Source: Epiperipatus broadwayi (Eukaryota > Onychophora > Udeonychophora > Euonychophora > Peripatidae). From it: a stretch of 64,000 bases of DNA. This document shows, in pieces, positions 1-14,773 of the stretch. Each line of letters starts with the position of its first letter. The stretch's first letter is position 1. The stretch covers positions 1,162,123 through 1,226,122 of the forward strand of contig JAQFVV010006471.1 of the NCBI GenBank assembly GCA_028023455.1, given 5' to 3'. The notes beneath the pieces are model-generated. The model saw only the letters and a list, made by a program, of their open reading frames with translations. It did no database searches and was not told the origin of the DNA. Both the position numbers and the translations under genes were made by a program.

Positions 1-2112
1 ATTACATCTCCAATTATAAATAAATCTTTTATAAAATATAGATAAAAGAAAATAGTCAAGTTGAGACAACATTCTTCATTTAGCAGAATAACAATTGTTG
101 TTTACTGTCAATAATATTTACTTCTTTTTATATACACTTAATTAAAATTTAAATATTTAAAATGCATATATATTTATTTGTGTGTCAAATGTATAGTACT
201 AAATTTATTTACATAATAAAAACTTGCTATCTGTCTCTGCATCATATTTTGCTACTAAAAATACACAAATCTGATCTAAAGAATCAGAAAATGGAAAAAT
301 AAATTTGATCAAACATCAGAAAAGACTGTTACTATCAGAGCAATGCCTTTTTAGTCAGCATTTTAATAGTGTTAAATTTATAACTGGAGCATATGATTTT
401 TTTAGAGCTCCAGTTCAACAATTTTTTTGTAGTGAAAATTTGTAACTACAAAAAATTATTTTTTAAAAAAAATATATTAGTCATCACAAAAGAAAAAAAA
501 ACAAGTTAAATGAGGATTAAATTTGTTTTTTTATTATTTATTGCTTACTTTTGGCTTAGGTAAAAATTCCCCAATAGTTCATGTAAAAATAGCAATCGTT
601 TTTGTTATTAATTTTGCAACTTTTAAAGTAAATAAAACCTATGAAATTATTTTTAAAATTAATACTAAAAATATAGAATATTGGATTATAAAAGGTAAAG
701 AATTAAATCTTACAAATAATAATGCAATTTTAATTTTAATAATATATTAACTTTACTAAAACTAAGCTTCTAATATCATCAGGTATATTAATGCTCAAAA
801 CAACTAAGAAAAGAAAGAGGAATAATAAATATGTTCCTTTGTTTCGCAGTACATGACAGCCTTTATTCAGTTTTTAAGTGTAATGATTATTTGTAAATCA
901 TGACTGGACATGGGCAGTAATATACCGCTATAGACAATCGGGAATTAAAATTGAATACTTTTTAAAATGAAAAACCAAACCAAAACCAATGTCATATGAT
1001 CCTAGTTCATACAATGCTTTTTAAGAGCAAACTGTTTATTTTACTTTAATCTGTCACCATTGCAAGCTTGAGCAATCCATTGACACCAGATGACGGTGTT
1101 TATTAAAGCCGATTTAAATTTCAAAACATTAAGATGTTTTTATTTTTTTTTATTTTAGGCTAGTACTCTGGATAATAAAAAAAAGAGGATAATGATTTCT
1201 GGATGAAAGCTTTTAAAATCCAGATGCAATGTTACTCATTGAAAAAGACCACAGAGTTAATCTGAAGATATGCACAGAATAATTCTAGATAGAAATTTAA
1301 TCACAATTTCCATTGTATATCTACTGATCACTCAAGCCCAGAACAGATTGTAACACATGAAAAAAGCAAAGAACTTACATCATATCACTTCTGAGGAACA
1401 AAATAACTAATATACTGTATTTCTTAAATTCTTATACAGTTACATCAATAAAAATTAATTTGATTTTCAAAACAGCAATTAATTATTTTATAAAATTATT
1501 TTTTTTCAGTGATTATTTACCAATATTTTGAACTAATGAAAGATATTAATAATAACTTTATAATAAACAATTTCACTTTATATACATATATTGAATTAAA
1601 TATTTACATAGATTGTTATTATAATAAGAAATGGAAATAAGGAGACTATCCATGAAAACAGAGATAACTTTTACTTTTTGATGTTGCCAGGAAAAAACTA
1701 TCAATCTCTACTAATTGACAATCCTCCTGAGGCTAAACAAGTTTTCTCCAGTAACCTATAACAGTTCTTTTGCTATGATTCTTATTGAAATAAAAGAAGG
1801 CCCTTTTACTTCAATAAAACCCCCAACAAAAAAGCTATTATAGGTTTACAGAGAAAACTTGTTTAACTTCAGGATTGTTAATTAGAAATAATTATATATA
1901 TAAAATCCCTATTTTCTCTGTTGCCTGATTGATGAATGTATGTTTGTTCATAAGGCTGTCAAATATCAAATTCATAACCAATTAAAAAAACTATTACATT
2001 TTGTCTGCATTACTAAGAATATTTTAAGTAAAGAAAGCAATACGGTCATTGATAGTTTCAAATATAGAAATACAGGTATAATGTTATGCTTAATCTCAAT
2101 GCGAATAAAGAA

Positions 2113-2663
2113 GATTTGAACCCATACTTTCAAGATCCATACAATCATCCATTCTATCAAATATAACCAATACACATAACCACACACATGTGAAAAGGAT
2201 AAATAATTTCCAATATATGTATTTCATGTTGAACCAGCACACATCAATTGGTCCTAATCATCATCTACCACACACATAATCAGTACTCAGTTTACATTAA
2301 GATAGCAAATCTACACACTTTAATGGATAGGCTTCAATCCTCTCCACTCTTCATATCGGCATCATCACGAGCTTTGAACATTCCATCAATAGATTTAAAG
2401 TGATATGGATGGGTGAAGAGTTGGAGAGTGAAGAGAATTGAAGCCTGTCCATTAAAATATATACATTTGATATCTTAATATAAACCGAGCACCAATTGTA
2501 TATTTACATGTGGGAGATCATCTGAACCAACTGGTGAGTGCTGGTTCAGCATGAAATACATATATTGGAGATCATTTATCATTTTCACATGTATGTGGTT
2601 ATGTTTATTGGTTATATTGGAAAGAGTGGATGACTGTAATAAGCTTGAAAATATTGGCTCAAC
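2113..2663. repeat. Foldback element, SINE-like arms (family B, copy 1)
   Basis: An imperfect inverted repeat. The arm at about 2113-2353 pairs with about 2414-2663; for example ggcttcaatcctctcc near 2330 faces a related tgaagcc block near 2440, and caattggtcc faces ggaccaac-like sequence. The outer tip contains gatttgaaccc, resembling an inverted tRNA B box. The short centre holds gctttgaacattccatcaat, which recurs in the related element at 15738-16401. The arms carry many mismatches, so the element is old. Confidence 0.7.
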
Positions 2664-2810
2664 TCTCCTTTAATTACATTAAAAGTTTTCCATAATGCTA
2701 TCAAATTCACATATGAAATGTACCAGATATATTTAAAAATTTTAATTTAGAGGTTTAATTTGATTACGAACATTTTATTTAAAGCAAGTAATTTCACAAA
2801 GCAAATACAA

Positions 2811-3180
2811 TTTGTTTAAGCAACTGATCAAAAAAAAAAAAAAATTACAAAAACGATGACCTTTCAGGCCTGTTAGAAAGTAATTCCGACATTAATAATC
2901 AGTAATACAAAAACAACTGAGTGCATTTACCACATTAATTTATATAATATTAAAATCTTTTGTTTAATTCACATTAAATGTTTAAAAAAAATTTGCTTAA
3001 AGCAACCAATTAAAAAAACGACAGCCTATGATGGCCTTTCAGGCCAGCTAGGAAGTAATTCTGTCATTAATAAACTGTAATACAAAAACAACCAGACACA
3101 TTAATTTAGATAATATTGTTTTGTTCAATTTACATAAAATCTGAAAAAAAAAATTTGTTAAAGCACCCACTAAAAAAAAA
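2811..3180. repeat. Degenerate tandem repeat, about 160-180-bp unit, about 2.3 copies
   Basis: Three landmarks recur in order: ttgttt/ttgctt/ttgttaaagcaa followed by a poly-A run (near 2811, 2992, 3154), then gatggcctttcaggcc-like sequence, then aagtaattc.g.cattaata..gtaatacaaaaacaac. Spacings are about 181 and 162 bp. No coding capacity. Confidence 0.6.
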
Positions 3181-4430
3181 AAAAACTATGCCTTTATAGG
3201 TAGGTATATCTTATACGTTGTAATGGGATGTACCGGTTCATATTTTTCTACTTTAATATATTCATTACCTTTCATTATTAGCTCATATTAATCTTTAATA
3301 TTTTATTTTAAGACACTGTTATTTAAGCAAAGTAGTAAATACGATCAATACTTACATATTAACCATACACCCAGTCAGACCGAAATTTAATAAAAAATAT
3401 ACAAACCATGGACAACTTTTCAGTCCGAGGCACAATCTCCATGTCTGCAAAAAGCATGACACATCTGGGAATATTTATAATGTATTTAATGAAATTTAAT
3501 CCTATGGGTGCCCTCCAGCCTTAGACTGGACCCTAAGAGACAGCATATACACGCTTCAAGCACTTGATCCTTGGCTAGCTATTAAAACATGAGACCAACA
3601 TAATACAGGCTATATAAATAAGATTATTGATTTAACCCCTTCTGAGAAACGAGCGTGGCAGGACATTCATGGCTTCAAATAGCTCGAAAATGGCCAATTT
3701 TTGAGCTACGGTAGTGTTTCCATGCTTATTTTAAAGCTTAAAATGTACCATAAGATGCTGCCCTTTCTAGAATTATTTTACAAGTAAAAAATCAATAACA
3801 TTGATGTAAGAAGTTACAACAAAGGGAAAAGGCAAGCTTTCCTAGATGCTGATTGGTTGGTTTGCATTTCAAACAATAGAAGAGTGTCTATCAATAATTT
3901 TAATGGCTCCAACTTATGTTTTGACTTTGAAAATGAAAATTAATGTCTTAGGATGTTTTTTTTATTATTTTTCGTACATATGAATTATTTTCATAAATAT
4001 AGTTATTTTAGAAAAATAGTAAGATTTTAGTAAAAAAATGTATACTTTTACACGAACATAAATTGAAAATGAAGCCAGCGCTAACAACAATTTTGACACA
4101 TGTCAACAATTTTCATCGCCCCAAGTTCTTTATTTCATTTTCAAACAGAAATGAATAATTTAGAGTATTTTACTTGCATTTATTTATATATTATAATGTA
4201 TTTTGTTATAATATGCTGAAAATATAATTATTTTAGGAAAATATTAAGATTTTAGTAAAAAATTATTTACTTTTACACTAATGTAAACTGAGAAAGAAAT
4301 CAATGACATCTGCAGCACTTTTTAACTTGTTACGAACTTTCTTTTTAGGTCTTCTGCTATCGAATATTTTTATAATTATAAATAGAAATTTATTTTTAAA
4401 AAAACTTTCGTTTACTTTCATAATCTGAAA

Positions 4431-4484
4431 AATTATTAATGTACTTTTTACAAACGAAATTATTAATGTACTTTTTACAAACGA
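4431..4484. repeat. 27-bp direct duplication
   Basis: Two adjacent copies of a 27-bp unit that begins aattattaatgtac and ends caaacga. They are identical, pointing to a recent slippage event. Confidence 0.85.
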
Positions 4485-7280
4485 AACTAAAATGAATATA
4501 TTAAAAAATGAATATATTTTTACGGCTAAGTTTGTCAATTGACCAATAAAAAGTTATAAAATTTTAATTTACTTAGCCAATGAAATAGGTAAATGAAGAG
4601 AGAGAAACTTAAACCACACCAATAATTTACACATATTTATTAAAAGATAAAAAAAAAACATATAAGGAATATGTAGACATTTTAAATACAAATATGAACA
4701 ATCATTAAAACTACAATATTTTAAACAAATCATATGCTTACTTACATATAGTTAAAAGTTAACACTCGAAATAACATTTAAAAGTTCATACTTGAAATAA
4801 AATTTAGAAGTTCTATCAATGATGTCTAGATATAGTTACCTAGGTTTTTATTACAATATCTGGGTAATCACCCTTGCCTTCTGATCCTGACAGTTTTATA
4901 GTGGAAACTACTGGCAATAGCTGGTTACTTCTTTCTGGCTCAGCATATTACTGCGAGGTCTGCTTCTGTAGATTTGGTATGGCAGGTAAAACATTAGCAA
5001 AGGCAAATCAGAGATATTATTGCATCTGGCTATTGGCGTTTAGGAGATGGGCAATGGAAAATGAAGAAACTCAGCTTTGATGTAACAATACATTTTTCTC
5101 ACAACACAACCATATGAAATTGCTTCATCTTGCTGGACTCAATCGTTTTTAGCGAGCTTATAGATTCTTCAGTTGACAGCCAACTGACCTTGGTCAACTT
5201 TCTGGTCACTTAACTAAATGAACTCTCAGTAGACTCGTTGGTCAACTAACCTTGTAAAACTTGGTTTCCCTTCTTTTTTCTTTCCCTGGATAATAGGCAT
5301 TTGCAACATTTATACCTTCCAACTCCATCCACTACTCGAATTCTTACCCATGCTATCAATTCATTTGATCTTTTTTTTTTTTTCTAATTTCTTATATTTT
5401 TAATTACATAAAAATTTAGTAACTATTGTTATTTAATCAGTCTGGAATTTATGTCCAGAAACTGATTACATTCTGTACAAATTTGTGTTCAATTATATGT
5501 TAAATTTTAATACACAAAAGAAAAGAAAGATACGTTATAATTAGTATTTTAATTGAATCCCAAAGATTTTTTTTTACTTTTTCTTTTAATTTTTTTTTCA
5601 GAACAATTAAATATTGAAATATAATTTTCTTATTTTATTTATAATATCATGTAACTCATATATGTACACATACTTATGTACACATTGTTCTAATATATAA
5701 TAATTAAAATCAGTAAATAAACATACACAAACACCATTGCACTGGCTGTTAAATAGTAGGTTTGTTAACTTCAAAAAATCTTTGACAATGAACACCCTGA
5801 TAAAAATAAAAAAAAGTATTAAATTGTTATTAACAACTATGTCTCTGTTTTACATCTAATTTTTAATAAAATGAATTTATACATCTTAAAAGTACAGGTT
5901 TGATTCTGATGTGATTAATTGAAATCCTTATTATTTATTGACTATAATTTTTGTTTTAAGCTGATATCTTTATACTGAATTCCTTTTCCCTTTTTAATAA
6001 TAAGATTTTTTAGTAATGTCTTTATTTTGCCTTCACAAAAAAGGTCTTTATTTTTTTTTTATTCTATTTGTCTTGCTTTTTCTATTGTTTGCTTATTTTT
6101 TCTTTATCTCTTACTATTAATAAGATGACTTGATTATAGTCATGTGGAAAGCAAAAACTTTTAGTTAAATAATCCCATAATTTGTAATAATTTTATGAAT
6201 AAGATAATTGCAATTCTTATGATCATAACATGAGACAATGCTGAAATATTACTCCGTAACAGTAATATATCATATAATAAACAAATGAGTTTTCTTATTG
6301 TCTAAATTATTTGACAAATTCCTAGTAAAATGTATTTATCTTAAATACTATAAAAAATATATAACAATAATACATAAAGTTATGTTCAAGATACAAATTT
6401 TATGACTTCAAAGAATATCTGTGCAAAAAAATACAGTGATTAAATTACAAAAAATATCTGATCATTAATAGTGATAATAATATGATTGCTTTCTATCAAT
6501 TATTACTATTGTATTTCCTATTCAAATTTCACTAAAGCAACAATTCTAATATTTGTAGAAATATATTAAATTGCAAATTCTTAAATAAATTTCAAATGTT
6601 TTTTTTTTTTTTTTTTTAAATCATGAAATAAAAATTAAAACATTCCCTTTATCTTTTTTTTATTATTTCTGATTAGGTCTCAAAAGAGATGAGGTGGGGA
6701 AGAGTAAATTAAGAGAGAATGATTATGTGTCATATTTATTTATCCATTTCTTCTTGCATCATTTATCAAATAATTAATTGTTTTATAAAATTAATTTTAT
6801 CCTTGACTGCTCATCAGTAAATTGAAGTAATGAACGATATTGTATTATATTATTTTCAACTTTCAATTTTGATTAATTACAAATATATATATATAAACTA
6901 CATTAATAAAGAATCTCACTAGCTTTACTTATGTGTATATTGTATATATAATTGCCAAAGTTTTTTTTAAAAAAAAAATCTATCCTCAATCCCTATTTTT
7001 AAAGTTTTATATTCCCTAACGTCATCAATATTGTAGATATTTTAACTTATAACCACAAATTTATAAACAAATATAATATAAAAGTTAGTGGCACTTTTTA
7101 TTTTAATTATCTAGCATATATAAGTGCTTTTATTAAACAGATTAGAGAATTTTTCAATTTAAATGAATCATAACATCATATTTTTAAATGATCCAAAAGC
7201 AATTTCAAATTAGATATTTCATTATATGCTGAACATTATGTATTTTCTTCAAAATATTTCTTTTGATGATTAAAATAAAT

Positions 7281-8282
7281 GGTATTTATGGATAATCCCT
7301 AGTAGAAGGATTGTCATTCATGTTTTTTTTTAATTATACATTTTTGGCAGCATAGTTATGCCATAACCCTACTGACTATTATTAAAAAATATCAATAAAT
7401 CGATTATAAATTCCTAATTTTAAAAAATAGCAATAAATGTATTATAAAATTAGATTCATAGAAATAATACAAAACTATGACAATAAATTTTAAATAAAAT
7501 AAATTTAATAATTCAAGCTACAGGGATTTTTTTGGGGGGGCTATTCATATTGGCAGCTAGTGTTAAATTAGATATATATATAGTATTTCTTTCAAACATA
7601 TCAACAAACAACGCATAAGTTTTAACAAAATTTTAAGAAACATTTGCTATATTATTAATATGCATTTTATGAAGTATAAAACTTTTATTTTTATATATTT
7701 TCATTCAAAATATTATATTTATTATTATTTAATTCAATATATTTATGATTTAATTAATGATCATTTTATATCATTGGTATAATCTCTGAAGTTCACTTAA
7801 TGTGCTGAAATTATAAGTCAGTCAAACCTTTAAATTCGTGGAAATAGAATTATCACATTAAGTGAATGTTAGAGATTATACCAATGATATAAAATGATCA
7901 TTACTTAAATCACAAATAATATTGAATTAAATAATAATAATATTTTGAATCAATATATAAAAGCTTTATACGTAATAAAATACATATTATAGCACAGCAA
8001 ACTCTTCTTAAAATTTTTTTGAAACTTATGTGTTTGTTGATATATTTGAGAGAAAGATTATATTTTGTATTATTTCTGTGAATGGAATTTATAATATATT
8101 TATAGGTATTTTTTTTTACGTAAGCAGGAATTTATAATTGATTTATTGATATTAACGAATAAAACATTCATTAGGGTTACGGGATAATTATGCTATGGAA
8201 AATGTATAATTAAAAAAAAAAAACATGACTGCCAACATTGGTATCCAAGATTATTCATTTTCCAGGATTATCCATATGTACC
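7281..8282. mobile_element. 1-kb foldback element
   Basis: A long imperfect palindrome with arms at about 7281-7804 and 7854-8282 around a 49-bp centre. Matching pairs include ggtatttatggataatcc at the left tip with ggattatccatatgtacc at the right tip, and tcacttaatgtg with cacattaagtga at the centre. Inner pairs include tataccaatgatataaaatg. No ORF shows transposase similarity. The arms are diverged and partly deleted on the right side. It could be a foldback MITE or two inverted copies of one transposon end. Confidence 0.75.
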
Positions 8283-11200
8283 AAATAAATTTATGGAGGG
8301 GAGGGGATAGATACACATACATAAAAATAAAACCTAACATACTGAAATTCATATTTCAAATATGCTTATATATGTTTGTATTTCATATAATATTATATAA
8401 ATATATATATATATATATATGCAATATATAAAAAGAAAGCTTTTAATAAATTTATTGTAGAATAAAAATCCTTTAACAAAAATGTAAATTAATATTTTTC
8501 TACGCTAAATATTTTGCTTTTAAAAATATTTTATAAATAATGTTCATACACAGTTGCTTTTAAGCACATGTACAGTTTGAATAATGTTAATATGGACCAA
8601 ATCATTCTTACAGCTGTGAATCTAAATATAAGTACTGGCATCTTTACTAATTATGATTACTTATTGTGAAAATTAATAATATAATAAATTTATGATGAAA
8701 AAAAACTAAATTACCATAGGAACAATATTAATACCATTCCAATAAACTTGGATATCTACATTTCATTTTAGGTTTAATCAGTCTTTAAATGTTGAAGTCA
8801 ATGCAATAAAACAATACTGGAATAATTAATTGATAAATTAAAGATTATGTTTCTTTGTAAAAAGATTTCTTATAAAACACTCCAACTTTGTGTGTAATTT
8901 AAAACCCTTTTCTTATTTGTCAATGACAGATTTGTTTTTGAAGTTTTAGTATTATTTGTCTTCTCAATTTCTTATCTGGTTTTGAGAGAAAATAGGAGAG
9001 GGGAATGAAAAATATAAATGGTCAATTGTAAGATTTCTTTTGAAAATTGATTTCTTACAAAAAAAATTTTTAAAAAACTAAAAAATAATAATAAAACAAT
9101 ATAAATGAATAACTCAAATTGTAGTTTTAGATTTCTTTGTGAAATAAAAACATTTTAACAATATAAATGAAAAGTTATGATTTTTTTTTTTTACATTAAT
9201 TTATAAAAACTGCGGGGAAAAGGCTTTATAGTAATATGCAAAAATGTTTCATTTTATCTTTTCTGTTATATAATTTTTAAACGATTTACATACCTATATC
9301 TTATGTATGTTAATTAGGCTAAATTTTAAATTTATCAATTAGTTATTGCAGTACTGTTTCATGAGATTGATTCTCACTGTTTTAAAGAATCAATTAAAGA
9401 AAAAATGGAATGCAGATACCTGAGTACATCAATACAATTAATTTTACATATAGCAATGTTGAATAATATGCACATATTTATTTAAAAATATAAATAAATA
9501 CATAGATTAAATAAAAATAAAACTTAATTTTATATAAAATAATGAATATAGGTTATGAATTTAAAACACCACTTTAAAAATTAATATTTTTTTCTATAAC
9601 CCTCAATTATTCAAATAATATTATATTAAAATTTTGAGAGCATACTTAAAAAGAAGGTCCATTTTTGTTTTTTGTTTCTTGTTAAAAATAAATCTTAGAC
9701 CAGTATCTTATATCCAAAATATAAATTCATGCTTAGAAAAGAGATCATTTTTTGTATGAGATAAAACTTGTCACAATATTTTACATTTATAAGTTTAAAT
9801 ATATAAATAATATTTTTTAACATAAAAAAGTTTAATAAAAAAGATATAAGGGGGCTTTTCACTTTTATAAGCTAAAAATAGTTTCTTTTTTTAATTATAA
9901 AGGCATAGCCTAACGAAGTTATAAAATCATTCAATGATTTAAAACAAAAAGTATATTTCCATTTAGAAGGTAGTAAACAGCATACATAATATTAATTCAG
10001 CAATGTTAAATGCAAGGATGCTCTTGTTCCAGCCACAAGATAAAGACTTTGAGAAAATAAGAACTCAACTTATTTTCAAACCTAAATGCACATATCACTG
10101 ATTTAAAAATTATATATAGTGCTAGTGAAGAAGGTTTATTACCTTCTAAATAGAATTATAATCTGACACTGTGCTAATAAAATTCATTGATTATTAAGGT
10201 GGTTTTCATTTCATTTTGACAAAATTAAAAATTTGTTTTAGAACTAAACTAGACTACAATCCGAAATGTATTACAAATGGATAAACATTTGCAAAAACTT
10301 TATTTGCACTATGTCTTTTCTTTAAATCTTTACATTTTTAAATATACTTTTTGCTATTAGTTCATTACTAGCTATTTCTTATATAAATCCTAAATGTAAA
10401 AAAATCATGAATTTTATTTTCAAATAGCAGGCAATATTTATCATTCCATTCATTTTTGATTATTTCAAATTTTTCATTTAAGCTACAAATATAAAATTTT
10501 CCTTTAAATTTAAAAGATATTGATAAAAGTATCTAAAGAATATTCATTATGATATTTCTATATAAATATACAATCTGATATTACTGAATATGTCATATTT
10601 TTAAATTGCTCATACATTTTTTTTTATTTTTCATACTCTGAAATTCATGAGCTTCTAGTTTGTCAAGTTTCTGTTTCACAAAACTACAAAAATATTTATC
10701 ATGTTGTTTTATAATTATTATTTGACTGTGCAAAACTATGCTGAATGAAGACTGGATGAATAAGAAACCATATACATAGTATAATGCAGTAATGGTCTTA
10801 AGTAATTTCTAAATATGAAATTAATATTTGTCACACAATTGCAAATTTAGAAAAAAATAAATAAAACCTAAGAAAAAATTATTCTTTAGTTATTACATCC
10901 TCTAATGTCAATACATACACTTCAGAAACTAAAAAACAGATGTTTTACACACACACACACAATATTTTTTATTATAAAAAAAGGAAGTCCCATGCTTAAC
11001 ACATATATTTTGCTTACAAAAACTACATTCCTTCATTCGTAACTCTAACTATGTTCTATTATTCTCTAATCTTAACCAGCATTTCATTATTGTTATAGTA
11101 CTCATATGTTCTTTGATCTTTCAATTAACTTCTCTTCATCATTATGCACAAGTTCAATTTTGTTATCATGATGATAATAAATTTGCATCATATGAAAAAT

Positions 11201-13454
11201 TTATCGAAATCAGAAATGTAGAGTACAAAAAATCAAAAAAAATAAATAAATAAATAAAAGCTGGCATCCTTGAATCCCATGAAAATATTAAATCAATAAT
11301 ACAAACTTTTCATAACAATCAATAAAGATCTACACGAACTGTAGCATATTAAATGCAGTTATTTTATACATATTAATGTATAAGGTCCATTGAAAAGTTT
11401 TGAATATCAATCGGATATTCTGTATAAGACCATTAATGCTCACATAAAATGTCAGTAAATTTTCTGCCAAATAGATCATTTAATATATGATAAATTTAAA
11501 TTTTAAAATCAATTTATCATTTATAATCAAATTTGTAAAAATAATTTGCATAATCATCGTGCATTGATAACTAGTTGTATTTACATTATACTACTAATAA
11601 AGATTGACTTCTTACCAAGAATTTCATGTTCCAGTTTCTTTATAAATCTTTGCTAACCTATAGCATGTTTTATAGAACAATGCTTCTTATTCAGCAGAAA
11701 ATACAGCAAAAAAATATTTTAAACAAACAAACAAAAAAAAAAAAAACAGACGGAGGGTGGATGTTAAAAACAATAATACATAGAAAACTTCCCCAATAAT
11801 TTCTGCTAAATATTAGTATTGAAATCTAAAATTTATATAAAAATCTACATTATTCAATAAAAAATAATGTCAATATATGATTACACAAGCTTTATTAAAT
11901 TAGGTCATGTGACATCTGACTTGATTTTTTTGTAATATGATTACTTATACAAATGATATCATTCAAAATGAAAGATTAGAGAAATATATTTAAAAATAAA
12001 AATAAACCAACAATAACAAAAAAAACATCTTACATTTTGCTGTAATGACATTTTAAAAAATTTATTTAGTCAAAAAAAGTATAAGCCTTTTAAAAATATA
12101 AAAATAAATTATATGCATAGGAAGTAGTTAAAACTACTAGTATATTTTATATACTTAATTAATTAAAAAATTTTAAAAATAGATAAGAGACTAAGAAGAT
12201 AATAAACTGAATTATATAAAGATAATATTTAAAGAATATAAAAGAGAAAAAACATAAGTAAAATTAATTTCAAATTGAAAAAACAGATTTTTCAAAGAAT
12301 ATTATTATAAAAAATGTAGGTATCAACCACTTAATAAATTAGAAACAATATTAATACTGTATATTTAAGAAATACTTTGAAAATAATTAATATAGCTAAG
12401 TTGTATTCACTATTTTCAAGATTTCTCCTAAAATATAGTATTAGTTATTGGCTCTAATTTATTAGATTTTAGTGATGAAGGTACAACAATTATACATTTC
12501 ATTTATATAATATACATATATTTGAATTTTATTAAAATCCACAATAAATAAATGATTCTTCAAATAATCTATAACAGGGCAAACACCTCTTCACTGGCCT
12601 CTCAAGTGATAAAATGAAGGATAAGGCATTATTTATTAATTTAGTCATAGTCAAGTGATAAAAGTTTGAAGGTTTTTCTAATCTTGTTTTATTCTCTAAG
12701 AATAGCTAGATACCATTTGTTGATTAATATTAGATGGTTATATGAAATGTCTACATGAATAAAAAAAATCCTAATCCTAGAAATATTTTCAAGTTTTATA
12801 TGGCCATAAATTTGAACCGAGATTATAAGCATATTAAAGTTAAATAAAATCTAATAAAGAATAATTACTAATCATTTGACTATTTATTGAAAAGCGATAC
12901 TTTAAAAATTGTGGAATAAATTTGTTTAATGTATATTATAAATATAGAACAATGGAGTGACATTTGAAAAACTATATGAGCTGGGCATAAATAAGGGTAC
13001 TTTATTATTTGAAGTGCATCTCAGGAACTATCATGACTTTTTTTCTTTTTCAATGTCTGTAATTGTGTGTTTAAAATGTAAAAAAGTTGATTGTAATTTC
13101 TAATATATATATATATATATAATTATAAATATCAAAATTTATAGAAATCAAAAAAAGAAAATAAAGATAAATCATGTTAAAATAAATCTTTAATGTAAGA
13201 TGCTATATTATTTTCCAATGAAGCATCAAATACCAAAATTTATTAAAATTTATAATATAGTTCTAGATGAGATTAAAAACTGTGCTAAAAAGTTGATACA
13301 ATATCACTATAAGTAATCTTGGCTTAGTCATAGAATCATGACAAGTAAGGCAAATATTATCAACTACATTACTGACTTGATCATAATAGTGTTCTGATTT
13401 TCTGAATTGATTTAATTTAAATATACTCTAAGAAAAGAATTATATTCAACTTAC

Positions 13455-13672
13455 CTAGATAATGGTTTACCACTTTCTGATAAAGGAGAGAATGTGACTT
13501 CAAACAATTCATCCATATTGCTGATGGACTTTACAAAATAGTGGAATTTTAGTTTAAAAATTTCTAAAGTGTGCTGTAGTACTGCCCAGAAATTGACTTT
13601 ACCTACAGCAATTAAATTCAATTGTTCTTCCACAGCAGATCTCATGGTAGGCAACACAAGGTCAGGATCAAT
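13455..13672 (-). CDS. TOP3B: TOP3B internal exon H (end of core, start of zinc-finger linker)
   Basis: This 218-bp exon encodes IDPDLVLPTMRSAVEEQLNL, then IAVGKVNFWAVLQHTLEIFK, LKFHYFVKSISNMDELFEV and TFSPLSESGKPLSR. Vertebrate TOP3B has IDAELVLPT.RSAVE.QLNLIA.GKA and FKRKFHYFV.SI..MDEL.EVSFSPLA..GKPLSR in the same order. The acceptor is tttttag|att (phase 0) and the donor cta g|gtaagt splits the final Arg codon. The following CGKC zinc-finger exons are not found below and must lie beyond position 1. Confidence 0.97.
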
Positions 13673-14153
13673 CTAAAAAACAAAAAGCTACATTCATAAA
13701 AACTGAATGATCATCACTCTGTTTTTCATGATTACTAAATCTATATTACTTTTCATTTTACTTTAAGATTCACATTTTTTTTAACTCTGATGTACTACTA
13801 ATAATATATCTCTAGAATATAAATATATCATATCATCCTTAAAATGTTAATAATAAAAGTTGGTTCTATCAATGTTAGTATGCGGACCATTACGATTTCA
13901 TATTTAAAATAACAGTAATAAAGATTTTCAGAAATTGATAGATTATTTGTTTGTTTTTTTTAAAAAATATATCAAAATTTGTTTCACTCTTCATCTAACT
14001 TCAAAATATACATTTAAAAAAATAAAAAGTAGTATTTTTTTTAATTTTTATAAAAAAAGAACTAATACATAGGGAACAATAAATGGCACCACTCTTTATC
14101 ACTACTGACAAAATTATGAAAAAATATTATATTTACAAATGAATATATTGTAC

Positions 14154-14773
14154 AAACAGTGAGGATTGCCAATTCCTCTACAAGCTTTATGATAAATGCT
14201 TAGCCAGAGCCAGCACTTAAAATATCTCTGTTAGGAACCCCTTCCCAAACCCCTGACCATGGTTTCGTGCTTTGGCACTCCTCAGAGAGGTGTCAGGGTA
14301 GGTTCAGATACTAGATCTAAAAATACCAACCCAAAGCCAAGTACTTATCTAAAAGTTATCTATTGAGTGAAAAATCTGAAATTTTCAGACATCTACATGT
14401 CTTCAAACCCAGCTATCCAACTCGAATAGCAATATGGGGCCGATAGTAGTCATGACTACTAATATATGGTATGGCTGAAGATCTATCGGCACCATATTGC
14501 TATTTGAGTTGGATAGCTGGGTTTGAAGACATGTAGATGTCTGAAAATTTCAGATTTTTCACTCAATAGATAACTTTTAGATAAGTACTTGGCTTTGGGT
14601 TGGTATTTTTAGATCTAGTATCTGAACTTACCCTGACACCTCTCTGAGGAGTGCCAAAGCACGAAACCATGGTCAGGGGTTTGGGAAGGGGTTCCTGAGA
14701 GATATTTTAAGTGCTGGCTCTGGCTAAGCATTTATCATAAAGCTTGTAGAGGAATTGGCAATCCTCACTGTTT
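14154..14773. repeat. Near-perfect 290-bp inverted repeat (hairpin)
   Basis: The left arm 14154-14446 is the reverse complement of 14483-14773 with only scattered mismatches. The 36-bp spacer includes the perfect 18-bp palindrome tagtagtcatgactacta at 14444-14461, which overlaps the end of the left arm. The right arm is the first unit of the tandem array that follows. Both strands of a transcript would fold into a long, almost uninterrupted duplex. Confidence 0.93.

Larger units (their letters stand above)
1..13454 (-). other. TOP3B intron below exon H (partial)
   Basis: At least 13.4 kb of non-coding, AT-rich DNA between exon H and the next, unseen exon. It holds two foldback elements (2113-2663 and 7281-8282), a degenerate tandem repeat (2811-3180), a pair of diverged direct repeats (about 4005-4085 and 4225-4310), and microsatellites including (AT)n at about 8398-8420 and (AC)n at about 10948-10961. 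A slightly GC-richer block at about 4870-5260 with a 68-codon plus-strand ORF is unrecognised and probably old mobile DNA. I see nothing identifiable in 5300-7270 or 8290-13440. Confidence 0.8.

Noticed and set aside
4874-5080. 68-codon plus-strand ORF in a GC-richer patch
   Set aside because: No recognisable domain, no splice context and no second exon; might be mobile DNA but cannot be supported as a gene.
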